A stretch of DNA of 64,000 nt from Neocallimastix lanati (nom. inval.) (GCA_016946835.1 JACVTC010000065.1:476001-540000); one strand, 5' to 3'. Positions 32,443-44,361 are shown, counted from the first letter of the stretch. The notes: a model not told the origin generated them from the letters alone. Program-made: numbers and translations.

Positions 32443-32699
32443 TGTCAAAAATAACAAATTATTAAAATAATTATTAATTTATTATTAATATTGTAATAAT
32501 CATTAAATTATATTTATAACATTCTAAAAAGTATAAAACTGAGTAATTATGTTAAATTTTAAAAATATACTTTTGATCTTATAATAAAATACCTCTAACA
32601 AAGACATAATTATAAAATACAAAAAAATATTTATTTTGTAAATTTTATGTGTCTAATTATTGATATTTTAAATAAGTGTTTATTAACTTATTTTTGAAA
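32443..32699 (+). repeat. 3' LTR of copia copy 2
   Basis: Starts TGTCAAAAATAACAAATTAT after a TTTTTGAGGGAG polypurine tract (32431-32442) and ends TTTTTGAAA at 32699, exactly before the AAAGT duplication. Confidence 0.93.
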
Positions 32700-32704
32700 A
32701 AAGT

Positions 32705-35300
32705 CAATAGATTTACTACATCAGAAATTAAAAAAAAAAATTCAATAAATCGTTAAATGAGGAAACATCGGAAATTTCCTCCTCTTCCCATATTTACAGA
32801 AAGTTATAATGATTTAATGTCCTGGCAATTTATTTATTCTTTGAGTAATTCAGTTTATACCTCTTTGTTAGTAGTTAGTTGGACTTTTCCAAATTACTTT
32901 TTTTTTTTTTAATTCCTATGATTTAGGAGAATTTACACCATATGGCGGTTTCAATCCATATATTTTTTTAAAGCCGAATTTAGTTATTGCATGCTAGTTT
33001 TTAAGAATTTGAAAAGGTTTTTAGATATGTAAAATTATAAGTTTGTAAAAACTTATCATAGTATAAATACAGTATACTAAGTATTGATATTATTTAGTGA
33101 TCATTATCTTTTGTCAGAGGGGGGTAATGATATTACATTATCTTTTCTTAATGACGTAAAATAATATTAATATGAACGAAACTAGTGATATATTATAGAA
33201 TAGTTAATATTTCAAATTATAAGTATTAGATTTTGGCCATTAATGAAGATATTAGGTAAACCTATTAAGGTTAAAAGCAACAAAGGTTCATAAAAATATA
33301 CTATTAGTATGCAAACGTATTAAATGAAATATTTGTAGTATGGAAAAAATAGCTTCTGGTGATATGCCTGGAATTACAATTCATGGTAAATGTACCATTT
33401 AGAATACCTAATATTGTAGAAGCAATAAGAAGATGAAAATGAGATTAAACAACTGAAGAAAGAGCAATGATTAAAAACGATGAATCACAAGATATTGGTG
33501 AATTAAATTACAATAAGAATGAAAATGAAGTAGAAAAATTACTAAAAAAAATTGTTACTAAATAAAGAAAGGTTTTTATGTATTATGTATAAATGATACA
33601 TTACGCAATAGTTCATATAGAATTAGTTATACAAAGTTGGATTTAGTTTTTTTTTTTTTTTTTGATTAAGGTGAGAAAACATTAGATGCTGCTGATGCTG
33701 ATGACTTTGAAAGTGTAGATTTAACACCAAATGAATTCTTTTTGTAATGTTCAATTCTGAACTAAAGAGATGGTTAGCCATTATAGAGTTAAAACGTAAC
33801 AGTTTACAGAACAGCAAATGGTAGAGTGTAAATGCCATGGCAAAGTTAATAAAAAAAAAACCTATTTATTATCTGGCAGCAAATAGTATGTACCAATTAA
33901 TTTTTGAGAATAGAATGGTAGTAAAAAAATCAGGAATACACGTAAATAGGGGATGAATTCACCCCTATTTATAATTATGATTATTTGGTCAGCCATAACT
34001 TTACAAGGTATTACAAGTCAAGAATTATATTTAATATCAAATGATAAGTTTTTCGTCGTTTAAAAATCAAAATTATTTTTATAAAAGAAAAAGTTAATTA
34101 TATTATGTAATTAATATGTTTTTATGATTATTAAGTAAAAGATTATTATTACTTAAAAATAAATATTTATTAAAAGCATTATTAAAAGAAATATAAAAGA
34201 GGAGAGTTTTCTTTTTTTTTATTTTATTTTTATTTTTATTTTTTTTTTAATTCCGGTTTTATAGAATTTTATTTAAAATGACTAACAAAAGAAAGTTTAA
34301 AAAGTCAAAATTACTAATGAAAATATTGGCTTAATGAAAAACTATATTCATAGGAACAGAAATAGAGATTAAAGCAGTAGAAAAAAAAGAATGAATAATT
34401 AATACAACCGAGTTCATCTAATCAATTAGAGGAATAATTCCTAAAGTGCAATAGAAAATCGAATGAATGACTTAGAGCCTATGAAAACATATGTCAACGA
34501 ATATCATATTGTAGTTGAAATGAAATAATTGAAGATACATCAAGATTTTCCAAAAAAAAGTGCATAATAATTAATCTATATACTATATTTATTGATATGC
34601 AAAGTATTCAAGAAGTTATAATTATGAAACTTTTTTCATTAATATATGAATGATGAGAAAATTCGAATATATAAAATCTTATTTTTTTTTTTCTTTAGAA
34701 ATTTGGATTTTAGGGGAAATAGGCAATATAAAAAATAAAAGAACTTAGAAATATTAAAGGAAAGTTACTTATTTGATTCTTTGAACTGATTATTTTTTAA
34801 AACTGTATTAATTTTGCATATGAATAAAGATTGCTTAAATAGAGAAATTTAGAAAAAAAAAATTAGCCTATATGAAGAAATAAACTGAAATAATGAATCT
34901 TATTAAATTATTAAATAATTTATATTACTTAGAAGAAACAAATTTAAATGTATAATATAATTAGTTATAAATGTAATCAATTTTAATACCTCGAGGTTAT
35001 GATTTAAGTACACCGATATATAATTAACAATTTATTATAACAGTTATAGCTAAAAAAAAAGCTACAAAGCGAAAATATTTATAAAAAGTTAGGACTAATC
35101 TTCAAAGCGGATATATAGTTGAAAGTGATGTAAAACCCAATATATAATAGATATTCACAAATTGAGATAGTATAATTATCAGCCCTTCAAGAGAAAGGTT
35201 TCCAACATATAAATAGTATACATCATATAAATAGTATATATAGTAGTAGTAGTAGCAGTAGTGAACATAATAATAGCATTAATAGTAGTACTAACAAAAC
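32705..35300. other. Decayed, mostly non-coding region
   Basis: No intact gene. Short protein-like pieces remain on the plus strand: SWQFIYSLSNSVYTSLLVVS (about 32815-32880), MEKIASGDMPGITIHGKCTI at 33340 followed by RIPNIVEAIRR with nearby TGA/TAA codons and NKNENEVEKLLKKIVTK to about 33565, and AYENICQRISYCS near 34480. A purine run AGAGGGGGG at 33117-33125 could be an old polypurine tract. Homopolymers of 15-18 T occur at 33643 and elsewhere. I cannot assign a family; old gypsy or virus-like sequence are both possible. The 71-codon minus-strand ORF at 33623-33838 is not supported. Confidence 0.4.
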
Positions 35301-35301
35301 C

Positions 35302-36162
35302 ATGTCGGATACAAAGACTCTTCCAAGGATAGGTGGTCCTCACAGAGACGCGGAGATCTGGCAGTTCCGAATCGAACAATGGTTTAAGAGAGAAGGGATA
35401 ACTACCAACGAAGATAAGTTTAGTTATATTATCTCTTCCGCAGAAGATGATTTAGTAAGAGTATTGAAAATGAAAGAAAATGAATTAGGTAAAACTCCCA
35501 CATAAGATGAATGTGTTGAAGTCATCAAAAAGAAATATTGGCGAGAGAATAAAAAGGAAGATAAACTTAGACAGTTCAAACGTATGACTATAGAGCCAAG
35601 AGAAATTGTCTACGATTTTAACACTAGATATTTGAATTTATATGATTTATTAGATAATGAAGACAGAGCTTCAATTTCTGTCATTGACTATAAGAATGCT
35701 CTTAGACCAAGACAACAAATATATGAGAAAATAGCAATGGAAGAATACAAATCATTAGAGGATGCATGTAGTCAAGCTGAAAAATATGAAAGCATTCTAC
35801 AAGAATCTAATTTTTATAATAATAAAAGTAGTAAAAAGGAAAGAATGTATTCCAATAATTATAACAGAAATAATTATCATAATAACTCATTCTCTAATAA
35901 TAATGGTTATAATTATAACAATTCTTGGAATAGAACTAGTAGTAGAAACTCTAGAAACCCTAGGAATACTCCCACGAATATGCCTCCCAATCCCATTCAT
36001 AGAAATAATCATAATATGCTAAATAATTTTAATAATAATGGAATTAATAACCCATATAATATAAATAATAATCATTTAAATAATAGAAACAATAATAATT
36101 ATAAAATTAACAACAATCAAATACCTAATAATGATGGAATGGATACTCAATATTTGATATAA
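35302..36162 (+). pseudogene. Ty3/gypsy gag (one nonsense codon)
   Basis: ATG at 35302 opens MSDTKTLPRIGGPHRDAEIW with FRIEQWFKREGITTNEDKFS. A TAA stands in frame at 35503-35505 and the same frame continues DECVEVIKKKYWRENKKEDK, VYDFNTRYLNLYDLLDNED and an Asn-rich tail to TAA at 36160-36162, 286 sense codons in all. The pattern is a gypsy capsid domain; no zinc knuckle is present. A single C-to-T change in a CAA codon would explain the TAA. Its layout matches the minus-strand gag at 18138. Confidence 0.85.
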
Positions 36163-39161
36163 TAATTAATTTAAAAACACAAGCAGATTATAAATTATTA
36201 GTAGATGCAGATAGTAAATATTTATACGTAAAAAGTGGTATTAATAATGTTAATGGTGTGTTTACCTTTAGTGTGGTCCCATTGGTTCCTTTAGAAGATG
36301 TGCATGAACTTCATACACAGTGTATGTTTTGTTATATATTAGAGAATAATACTAGTATTAATAATGTAATTAGTACCAATAAAATTAATACATCTAATAA
36401 AAATAAAATTTTGGAAGAATTAATTAGCAATATGGATATCAAAGATAGAAATTTTAAAAATGAAATTAAATCCATATTAACTTCATATTCAGATGTAATA
36501 GCTATATCTAGTGATGATTTAGAACCATCCAAATTGTTACCTCACCATATTGAATTACTAGAAGGTAGCAAGCCAATAAAACAAAAGGCATATAGGATCT
36601 CCCAGGTACAACTTTCAGCACTAAAAGAAGAATTAAAAAAATTAATAGATAAAGGATTAATTTCACCTTCTCATTCACCTTGGTCTTCACCTATTGTTTT
36701 AGTACCAAAGAAAAATGGTAGATGGAGACTGTGCATAGATTATAGGTTATTAAATAAAATAACAAAAAAAGATGCTTATGCCATCCCTATAATTCAAGAA
36801 ATTTTTGATGCATTAAAAGATGCAGTAATATTTTCTACTATTGATCTTTTTAGTGGGTATCAGCAGATACCTATGTATGAAAGCGACCAAGAAATTACTT
36901 CTTTTACAACTAAATTTGGAAATTATTACTTTAAGGTAATGCCTTTTGGATTGACTATAGCTCCAGCAACCTTCCAACGCGAAATGAATAGGATTTTCTT
37001 TGACCTAATTAATAAATGTGTCCAGATTTATCTAGACGATATTATTGTTTATTCACCATCCATTGAACAACATTTAATCAATCTAACAAATGTTTTTAAA
37101 ATTCTCAGAAAATTTAAATTAAAAATGAATATTGAGAAATGTCATTTTTGTGTTTTTGAAGTGGAGGCTTTAGGACATACGATTTCAAACAAAGGATTAT
37201 TACCATTCGAAAAGAAGATTGATGCAATAAAGAAATTAGATAATCCTTCTAATGTTACGGAATTACGTTCTTTTCTTGGAATGGTGGGTTACTATAGGAA
37301 TTTTATTGAAAATTATGCTACATTAACTTCTCCGTTATGCAAATTACTAAGGAAAAATTCTACTTTTGATTGGACTAATGAGCATACTACTAGTATAGAA
37401 AAATTAAAGGAAGCTCTTTGTCAAGCACCTATTTTGTGTTATCCACGTTATGATAAACCATTTATTATACGCACTGATACTAGTTATCAAGGAATTGGTG
37501 GTGTTTTATTGCAACTATATAATGATGAAGTAGAACACCCAGTATTTTATATTAGTCGTTCCCTGCATAAGTCAGAACTTAATTACCCAATAACAGAGTT
37601 AGAAGGTACTGCGGCATATTTTTGTGTAAATAAATTTAAACAATATATATTAGGTAATCCGTTCCAGACAATACTGTATAGAGATCATCAACCTTTAGTC
37701 CCTATCATTATGAAATGCCAACCTAATACTAGTAAACACGCTTGTTGGTGTGATTTATTCAGTCAACTACAAGTAAAAGTTGTCTATCAACCAGGGAAAA
37801 GGAATATTATTGCTGATGCATTATCTCGCATTAGAAAAAAAGAAAATATTGTAGTAAATGCTATTGTTGAAGACAATAATAATAATTTAGGAAACAATAC
37901 TGAAAATAATAATAATATTGTTGATGAAAATAATGTGGAAATTATTGGTAATAACAATAATGAAAATGATCAATCAAACTTTTTGGATGAAGCCGAAAAT
38001 GAAAAATATATCTCTGAATTCATGAAAAAGTTTTTAAAAGATAGAATTGTTACTATAGATGATAAAACATATATTAGAGATAAAGATAAATTAAGACTAG
38101 TGATAAATGATTATCTAGAAAAGATAAAAATTATCGGAATGGCTCATAGAATCGGCCATGAGGGGTTACAAAAGACGTATGATAGAATTAAGAAAAATTA
38201 TTATTGGAAAAATATGATTTTAGATATAAAAAAATATATATCTATTTGTAAAATATGTCAACTTAATAGATCTGAGCCCCTTTCTAATTTGGTTGAAATA
38301 TTTCGAACTCCTGTAGAAGCTCCTTTTGTTAGAATGGGCCTAGATATTATTGGACCTTTAAAAACTACTACTAAAGGTAATAAATATATAATTGTTTGTG
38401 TAGATTATTTCACTTTATGGACTGAAGCAGAAGCTTATCCTTCTGTTACTTCGCAAGATGTGGTTGATTTCTTAGTGAATGTGTTTAGTAGGCATGGACT
38501 ACCCCAAATAATTAATATGGATAATGGACCACAATTGAACAGTGATTATACAAAAATTTTCTTAGATTTATGTGGAGTTTACATTCATTTTGTTGCCAAT
38601 TATCATCCACCTTCTAATGGTTTAGTGGAAAATAGAAACCGAGAAATAGAAAAACAATTAAGGAATTTTGCTGGTAAGAACGACGAATGGGATACTCTGT
38701 TACCGTTGGCTTTATGGGCTATTAGGACGGCAAAATCCTCTGTTAGTGGATACTCTAGTTTTGAACTTTTATATGGAAGAGAAGATTTACTTCCTACTGA
38801 AATTACTTTATTGAATTCTTTGGAGGAACCTGTTGAATGTTCAATTGACGAAGTATTAATAGAAAGAATTTTGGAACATACTAAATGGGTAAAGGATGCT
38901 GCAAACAATAAATTGGGTACAATTAATTATTGGAAGACTAGAAGAAAAGCGAAAAGAAGTATGGAAAAACTTCCTGAGTATAAAGTTGGAGATAAGGTAA
39001 AAATTAAATTATTTCAAAGACAAAAATTGGACCCATACTACATTGGCCCTTATACGATAAAGGAAATAACTTGGAATACGGTGAAACTACAAGAAGATAG
39101 GTCAGGAGTAATATTAAAAAGAAATATCCATATTAAAAATATTCTACCTTATAGAGAATAA
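36135..39161 (+). CDS. Ty3/gypsy pol: protease-RT-RNase H-integrase
   Basis: The frame opens at 36135, overlapping the gag end in the -1 frame, and runs to TAA at 39159-39161 without a stop; translation may depend on frameshifting, since no early ATG exists. Order: short protease with LLVDADSKYLYVKSG (the usual Gly after Asp-Ala is Asp); RT with LCIDYRLLNKITKKDAY, STIDLFSGYQQI, MPFGLTIAPATFQ and YLDD at 37029-37040; RNase H with IIRTDTSYQGIGGVLL, YRDHQPLV and ADALSR; integrase with the zinc region HRIGHEGLQKTYD and CKICQ, and the core with MGLDIIGP, INMDNGPQLN and NGLVENRN (all three acidic residues). The tail (KVGDKVKIKLFQRQKLDPYY) is the usual C-terminal domain and there is no chromodomain. 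It is the only fully open pol in the window. No LTR pair was found. Confidence 0.9.
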   Translation, partial: WNGYSIFDIIINLKTQADYKLLVDADSKYLYVKSGINNVNGVFTFSVVPLVPLEDVHELHTQCMFCYILENNTSINNVISTNKINTSNKNKILEELISNMDIKDRNFKNEIKSILTSYSDVIAISSDDLEPSKLLPHHIELLEGSKPIKQKAYRISQVQLSALKEELKKLIDKGLISPSHSPWSSPIVLVPKKNGRWRLCIDYRLLNKITKKDAYAIPIIQEIFDALKDAVIFSTIDLFSGYQQIPMYESDQEITSFTTKFGNYYFKVMPFGLTIAPATFQREMNRIFFDLINKCVQIYLDDIIVYSPSIEQHLINLTNVFKILRKFKLKMNIEKCHFCVFEVEALGHTISNKGLLPFEKKIDAIKKLDNPSNVTELRSFLGMVGYYRNFIENYATLTSPLCKLLRKNSTFDWTNEHTTSIEKLKEALCQAPILCYPRYDKPFIIRTDTSYQGIGGVLLQLYNDEVEHPVFYISRSLHKSELNYPITELEGTAAYFCVNKFKQYILGNPFQTILYRDHQPLVPIIMKCQPNTSKHACWCDLFSQLQVKVVYQPGKRNIIADALSRIRKKENIVVNAIVEDNNNNLGNNTENNNNIVDENNVEIIGNNNNENDQSNFLDEAENEKYISEFMKKFLKDRIVTIDDKTYIRDKDKLRLVINDYLEKIKIIGMAHRIGHEGLQKTYDRIKKNYYWKNMILDIKKYISICKICQLNRSEPLSNLVEIFRTPVEAPFVRMGLDIIGPLKTTTKGNKYIIVCVDYFTLWTEAEAYPSVTSQDVVDFLVNVFSRHGLPQIINMDNGPQLNSDYTKIFLDLCGVYIHFVANYHPPSNGLVENRNREIEKQLRNFAGKNDEWDTLLPLALWAIRTAKSSVSGYSSFELLYGREDLLPTEITLLNSLEEPVECSIDEVLIERILEHTKWVKDAANNKLGTINYWKTRRKAKRSMEKLPEYKVGDKVKIKLFQRQKLDPYYIGPYTIKEITWNTVKLQEDRSGVILKRNIHIKNILPYRE

Positions 39162-40675
39162 GTAAAAATCAATTATAAATACAAAAATATAATAAATAAT
39201 AATAAATTTCAAAATTTTGAATTTAAATTTCAGCAATTCATTTTAATATTTACAGTTAAAATAGCAAAATATTATTCATATTTATGCTAATATGACATTT
39301 AACTTATATATATATTTCATAATTAATTTTATTTTTAAATTTTCGAAATTGAAATTTCAAAATTTCAAAATAAATTTCTAAAATTACATTTCCAATTTAA
39401 ATTTCAAAATTAATTATTAATAATTATATATATTATTCAATTATTATTATATCAAAATTATATATAATTATTTTAAAAAAAAAAAAAAAAAAAAATTTTT
39501 TTTATTAATGAAAAATTTTCAAAAATTGAGTTAAAAATTTTATAAAATTTTCAAATAATACAACTATTCTTCATTAATACATATTTTAATAATTATTCAC
39601 AAAAATATAAAATTTCTTTTAATTTTATATTTTTCCTTATTTAAACTATGATCATTTCAACTTATTATTAAATTTGTAGCTAATTTACAGATTCAATTGA
39701 GAATTGTTCTCGTATAGAGATAAATTTCAATTTCACTAGTAATCAGCTATTTTAGCGAGGGCATTTCTGATATAAAACAAATATGTGTAGCAACATATTT
39801 GTATATTTAATAATAATTATTAAATATTAAATTTATATCTCTTTTGTCAATAATAATATTTGAAATAATTTCTTATTCATATATTATTATTCATATATAT
39901 ATTATTCATTATAATATGAAATATATTAAATATATTAAATTAAATAGTTAATTTCTTCTAAATATATATAATAAGAATATTATTATATATATAATTTAAC
40001 TATTCATATTTATTTTTAAAGTTTATATTAAAAATACATAATACTTCTATATATTATAATATATAATATAATGAAATAGTTTGTTATTTTAATTATAATT
40101 AAATATATATAGTTGATATTATTTATTATATTCATATTTATTATATAATTATATTCTTATATATTTAACTTTATTATTCTTATTTTCATTTTAAGAATTA
40201 TATGGTTATATTTATTATATTTATTATTTTAATATATATTTATTATATATTATACTATACTCCGATATAATATATTTTAAATGTATATTTATTATTATTA
40301 ATAATTAAATTATTATTAACTACTCTTCTTTATTTGTAGTTTAGAGAAGACCCTTGGTTAATTGGGTTTTATAAATTAAAAAAATATTAATAAAGATTAA
40401 ATATAACGATACTATTAAAAATTAGTAGCACATAAAAGTCCCGCATATCATTATGTAAATCACATGTAAATCATACTATATAATTATAAATTATATATTA
40501 AATATTTATATTTAATAAATATATAAACAATTAAATAATATTCAGATACTTAGGAATTATGAAGATTAATAATAAATTTATCAAATAAATCAAAATTACT
40601 TATTTTTATTTCTAATTTATTAATATACTTAATAAAATTTATACAATTAGAAAATAGTATATATATATTAAAAAT
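39162..40675. other. AT-rich 3' flank of the gypsy element and intergenic spacer
   Basis: No ORF. It includes an A/T homopolymer block at 39474-39505, a purine-rich GCGAGGGCA at 39755-39763 and, just after it, a small perfect hairpin CAAATATGT/ACATATTTG (39778-39801, 6-base loop). These may mark the polypurine tract and LTR start of the gypsy element, but I could not find the matching 5' copy. Confidence 0.4.
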
Positions 40676-41968
40676 TTACCCTAGTTTTAAGTTATATGTA
40701 TTATATATATTATTATCACTTAAATAATATAAAAATGATGGTAATGCTATTCTATTAATGGTAGTATAATCATCAAATTTAAAAAAATCTTTTATACTAT
40801 AAAGTATTGTTTGCTCCTCTTTATTCGGGTTATCATAAAAATTATTTGTTTCATTGGTAAATAAATAATTATTAATCCATTTTAACCATTTAGATATTAT
40901 TCCAGATTTGAAAACCATCTCATTATAATGACAGTAATTAATATTATTTAATGTATTATATATATAATTACTGGAATAATTCGAATTTAGTAAATAAATA
41001 CCCATTGTTAATGCAAAAAAGTTCTTATTTTCGTTATCTATTTCATAAAGTTCATTATTTGTTAGTTTAATATTATAAAAATTATGATATAAATCATTTA
41101 AATTGTTTATTTTGTTTCTTTCTTCTTCATTATCGCTCTCTGCATTTTCTGAATTTTCTTCGTTATCACTATCTTCACTTTCTGAATCTTCTTCATCCTC
41201 ATTTGTTGAAAAATTATTAATAATTAAACCGTTATATTTATAGTTTAACCCTGCATCATAAAATTCTATTATACTCTCTAAAAAACGTATGTACTCATTT
41301 GAATACTCATAATCAACTAATAAATTCGGAATGATATTATACTCGCTATGATATTTTAAATTAATTTTAAATTTATAAATGTTATCTTCAAAACAAAGTG
41401 TAAATTTTAATATATCTAAGATAAAGTCATATGCATAACTTGAACGCAATTTTTTATAATATTCATTATAAATAATATTAAAATCGTTTATATCTAATTT
41501 TTTATAGTTCGTTTTCTTATACCTAATATTAAATGTTTTAAATTTTTTATATACACAATAAAGTATTTTTCTTGTTCTAAATTGGTCTTCAAAAATATCA
41601 AAATTTTGTTTATAAAGTGAATTTTTTTCAATAGTTAACGTTCCATTATTAGAACTATTTGAACTATCAGAACTATCAGAACTATTAGAACTATTAGAAC
41701 TATTAGATTCATTATAGGAAGAATTATCACTTTCATTTAATAAAATTGGGGTTGACCTTTCAGAATCGTAAATAAGGTTAGGGCTGTAAAAACTTTTGCC
41801 ATCATACTCAGCATCCTTATAATATTTATGTTCACTAGAAATATTCCAACTTAATATTTCGTGATTTAGATCATAATCAATATCATTATATTTATCTTTA
41901 TAAATTTTTGTATGTAATTTTCTATTTTTATATAATACTATTGATAAATTTTTAAAAAAATGTATCAT
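40676..41968 (-). CDS. Hypothetical Asn/Tyr-rich protein with acidic and Ser/Asn tracts
   Basis: 430 codons from ATG at 41968 to TAA at 40676. No signal peptide or membrane segment is obvious. Residues about 80-115 are a Ser/Asn run (SNSSNSSDSSDSSN), and residues about 255-285 are a highly acidic run (EDEEDSESEDSDNEENSENA). Between them lie helical Tyr/Asn/Ile-rich segments. The intact length and separate promoter-like gap to its upstream neighbour suggest a real gene. No known family is recognised. It shares the style of the next three ORFs upstream and NSLYKQ with 42988-44361, but one short match is not evidence of homology. Confidence 0.6.
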   Translation of the reverse strand: MIHFFKNLSIVLYKNRKLHTKIYKDKYNDIDYDLNHEILSWNISSEHKYYKDAEYDGKSFYSPNLIYDSERSTPILLNESDNSSYNESNSSNSSNSSDSSDSSNSSNNGTLTIEKNSLYKQNFDIFEDQFRTRKILYCVYKKFKTFNIRYKKTNYKKLDINDFNIIYNEYYKKLRSSYAYDFILDILKFTLCFEDNIYKFKINLKYHSEYNIIPNLLVDYEYSNEYIRFLESIIEFYDAGLNYKYNGLIINNFSTNEDEEDSESEDSDNEENSENAESDNEEERNKINNLNDLYHNFYNIKLTNNELYEIDNENKNFFALTMGIYLLNSNYSSNYIYNTLNNINYCHYNEMVFKSGIISKWLKWINNYLFTNETNNFYDNPNKEEQTILYSIKDFFKFDDYTTINRIALPSFLYYLSDNNIYNTYNLKLG

Positions 41969-42195
41969 ACTTTATTATATTATTATTTAATATTATTTGA
42001 TTATATGCATTTGTCAAATCTTTTCTACGATAATAAAATCTAATTATATAATTATACTTTTTTTTATTATTTTTAAATGGATTTATCATTCTAGTGTTTT
42101 CATTGTCACTAACAGCAAAAAAAAATCTAACTTTAAAAAATTCAAAATTTATTTTCGTATCTTCATTAATTTTTATTTATATATATATTTTTAAT

Positions 42196-44361
42196 TTAAA
42201 TATAGTCATTATAAAATAGTTTATCCAATTTATTGTAAATATAACTAAAAAACAAATTTATGTTATTTTTAAATAAATGATATATTAAATCTTTATTAAT
42301 TTTTTTTGATTTTATTGAAATGCTTCTACTATTTCTTATTGAATGAAACAATTCTTTCAACACAAAATAATCAAAATAAAAACGATTTAATTTATATGAA
42401 AATATTTCTTTAGAACTTATTTTACTTGCATTATAGACGTTCTCATTTATTTCTTTAGAACTTATATTTAATGTATAACATAAATTATAGATATCACTAT
42501 ATAATTTGTAAGCGTTCTTATTATCAATGAAAAGTATTTTTGAAATACATTTTGAATCATTAAAATTATTCAATATATTAAAAAAACCACTAAAAGAAAA
42601 CCTCTTATTAATTTTGATTATTATTTCTTTTAAATCATTTAAAAAAAATTTTAATTCTTCTAAATTATTTTTTTTTTTGCATATTAAATGAAAATAATAC
42701 AATAATTTTTAGGTTATTTTCAAGATCTCTCTTTTCACGGTAAAAAAATTTAATTTTTTTTGATTTTATATTACCATCAATGTTAAAGGTAATTCTTTCG
42801 TTGTTATATTCATACAACGATAATATTTTATTAATTCTAGGTGAATAAAAAAATAATAAAATTTTTAATATAAAAAATTTAAAAAAATCATCTCTTATAA
42901 ATATTTCATAATAAATATAATTATCCTCTTTATTAGATTTAAGATATTCTTTAAATGCTTCCATATTTGTTTTTTTAATAAGGTACATTATTTTACTTTG
43001 CAATATAGAGTCATTAATAGAATTTTTTTTCTTAATTCAAAAAAATTATCCAATTCTTTGCATAGTTTATCCAAATATTCTAATAGACTTTTAAAATACT
43101 TTTTAATATAGTTATCAGAATCTTGTTTATACAAGGAATTCACTCTCGTAAAAGGAACTTCATATTTTACACTATTATAGTATTTATTTTTTTTTCTATA
43201 AGGACATCGAATAGAATTCGGTTTATCTTCTTTTGCAAATAAAATATCATTTTCAAATTTATCTTTAAATATGGGTTTAAAAAGATTTATTGTATAGTAA
43301 TCTATATTTAAAATAGTTTTATAATAATATATATTATACAGTTTATTTATATTATATTTTTTTAAGATAGTATCATTATTATTTATATGGTTTAAGATAA
43401 AATCAATTTCAGAAAGAATTTCTTTAGTATACCCAAACTTATAATTATTAACATGCTTAACATTTTTCATTTTATTAAAAATAAAATCTTTATCTTCACT
43501 GATATCTTCTACAAAATATCCTTGGCATAAAATAAAATCAATTTCATCTTTATTTTTTAGATATACTTTTAAAAACTTTCTATTGGTTTTACTATTTGCT
43601 AGCTTTATAATAGTCTCAGGTAAAGAGTATTCTTTAGCTTCTTCTTCTTTTGTCATTTTTTCTGTAATAATATTACTATAAATATCAGTTTTTTTAACAT
43701 ATTTCCAGTATTTTTTTATCCATTCTATATTATAATTTTTAATAAAATCATTAAGTGCATTTAAATGAATTTCAAAAAAAAAGTCACTTTCTTCTTCCAA
43801 ATTTATATCTTTTTTCTCAGCATAAGATTTCAAAATCAATTCATAAAGATAATGTTCTAAATTAGCATTATTATTTTCATTTTCAAGTAAATTTTCAATA
43901 TTCGTTGTTCTTATTTCCAATTTAAAGTCTTCGACCGAATACTTTTCAGAATATTGAAAAATATATTCTCTCAATATTATATTTTTAGTTTCAAGTTTTA
44001 AATAGTATGTATACAATTTAATTATAAATAAAAAATTAATATATTTATTATACTCTCCTATTTTAAGTAGACAATTACAATAATATCTGCTCTTTTTAAA
44101 AAAGTCATATCGTTCCAAAATCAATACATATTTTAAATAATATTTTAATATGTCATAAATACTTTCAAAATTAATAAATATATTTTCTTTGATTCCTTTA
44201 ATAATATCAATATCAAAGTATTGGTCAAACAACAAAATTAAGGGTAAATAATTATCTGCTTCTTTACATATCTTTATCAAAAAGTTAAAAGGAAATAAAT
44301 AAAATTTCCTTTTTTTATTTATTTGAAATTTAGGGTTATATCCAAAATCAATCTTTTCCAT
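42196..44361 (-). pseudogene. Hypothetical protein gene, three frames joined at A-runs
   Basis: Three open segments follow each other on the minus strand: 44361-42988 (457 codons, start MEKIDFGYNPKFQINKKRKF), 42988-42665 (start MYLIKKTNMEAFKEYLKSNK) and 42702-42196 (ending NKLDKLFYNDYI). The first overlaps the second as TAATG, with an A8 run just upstream (about 43023-43030). The second overlaps the third across an A11 run (42668-42678). Overlap at homopolymers points to one gene of about 715 codons interrupted by two indels, real or from sequencing; introns are less likely because no clear splice pair is seen. Helical, Lys/Asn/Tyr-rich. IYLIKKTNMEAFKEYLK-like segments recall degenerate ankyrin-type repeats of gut fungi, but this is weak. 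Confidence 0.55.

Larger units (their letters stand above)
19762..32699 (+). mobile_element. Ty1/copia LTR retrotransposon, copy 2, with three nested insertions
   Basis: Two 257-bp LTRs (19762-20018 and 32443-32699) with about six differences bracket copia gag, integrase, RT and RNase H. The element is flanked by the perfect 5-bp duplication AAAGT (19757-19761 and 32700-32704). It now spans 12.9 kb; removing the insertions at 20661-24247, 26641-29017 and 31522-32241 leaves about 6.25 kb. Each insertion interrupts the element at a single point, so all three are younger. Coding lesions and a replaced integrase Asp show it is dead. Confidence 0.93.

Noticed and set aside
33623-33838. 71-codon minus-strand ORF
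   Set aside because: Starts in decayed sequence and ends in a T-run; no recognisable motif.
35503-35505. Programmed readthrough of the gypsy gag TAA
   Set aside because: It lies in the middle of gag, not at a gag-pol junction; a single C-to-T change is enough.
38603-38908. 101-codon minus-strand ORF
   Set aside because: Antisense shadow of the gypsy integrase.
42980-43010. Intron between the first two segments of the broken minus-strand gene
   Set aside because: A GTAAAA could be a donor, but no acceptor at a plausible distance restores the frame; the A8 run explains the shift more simply.
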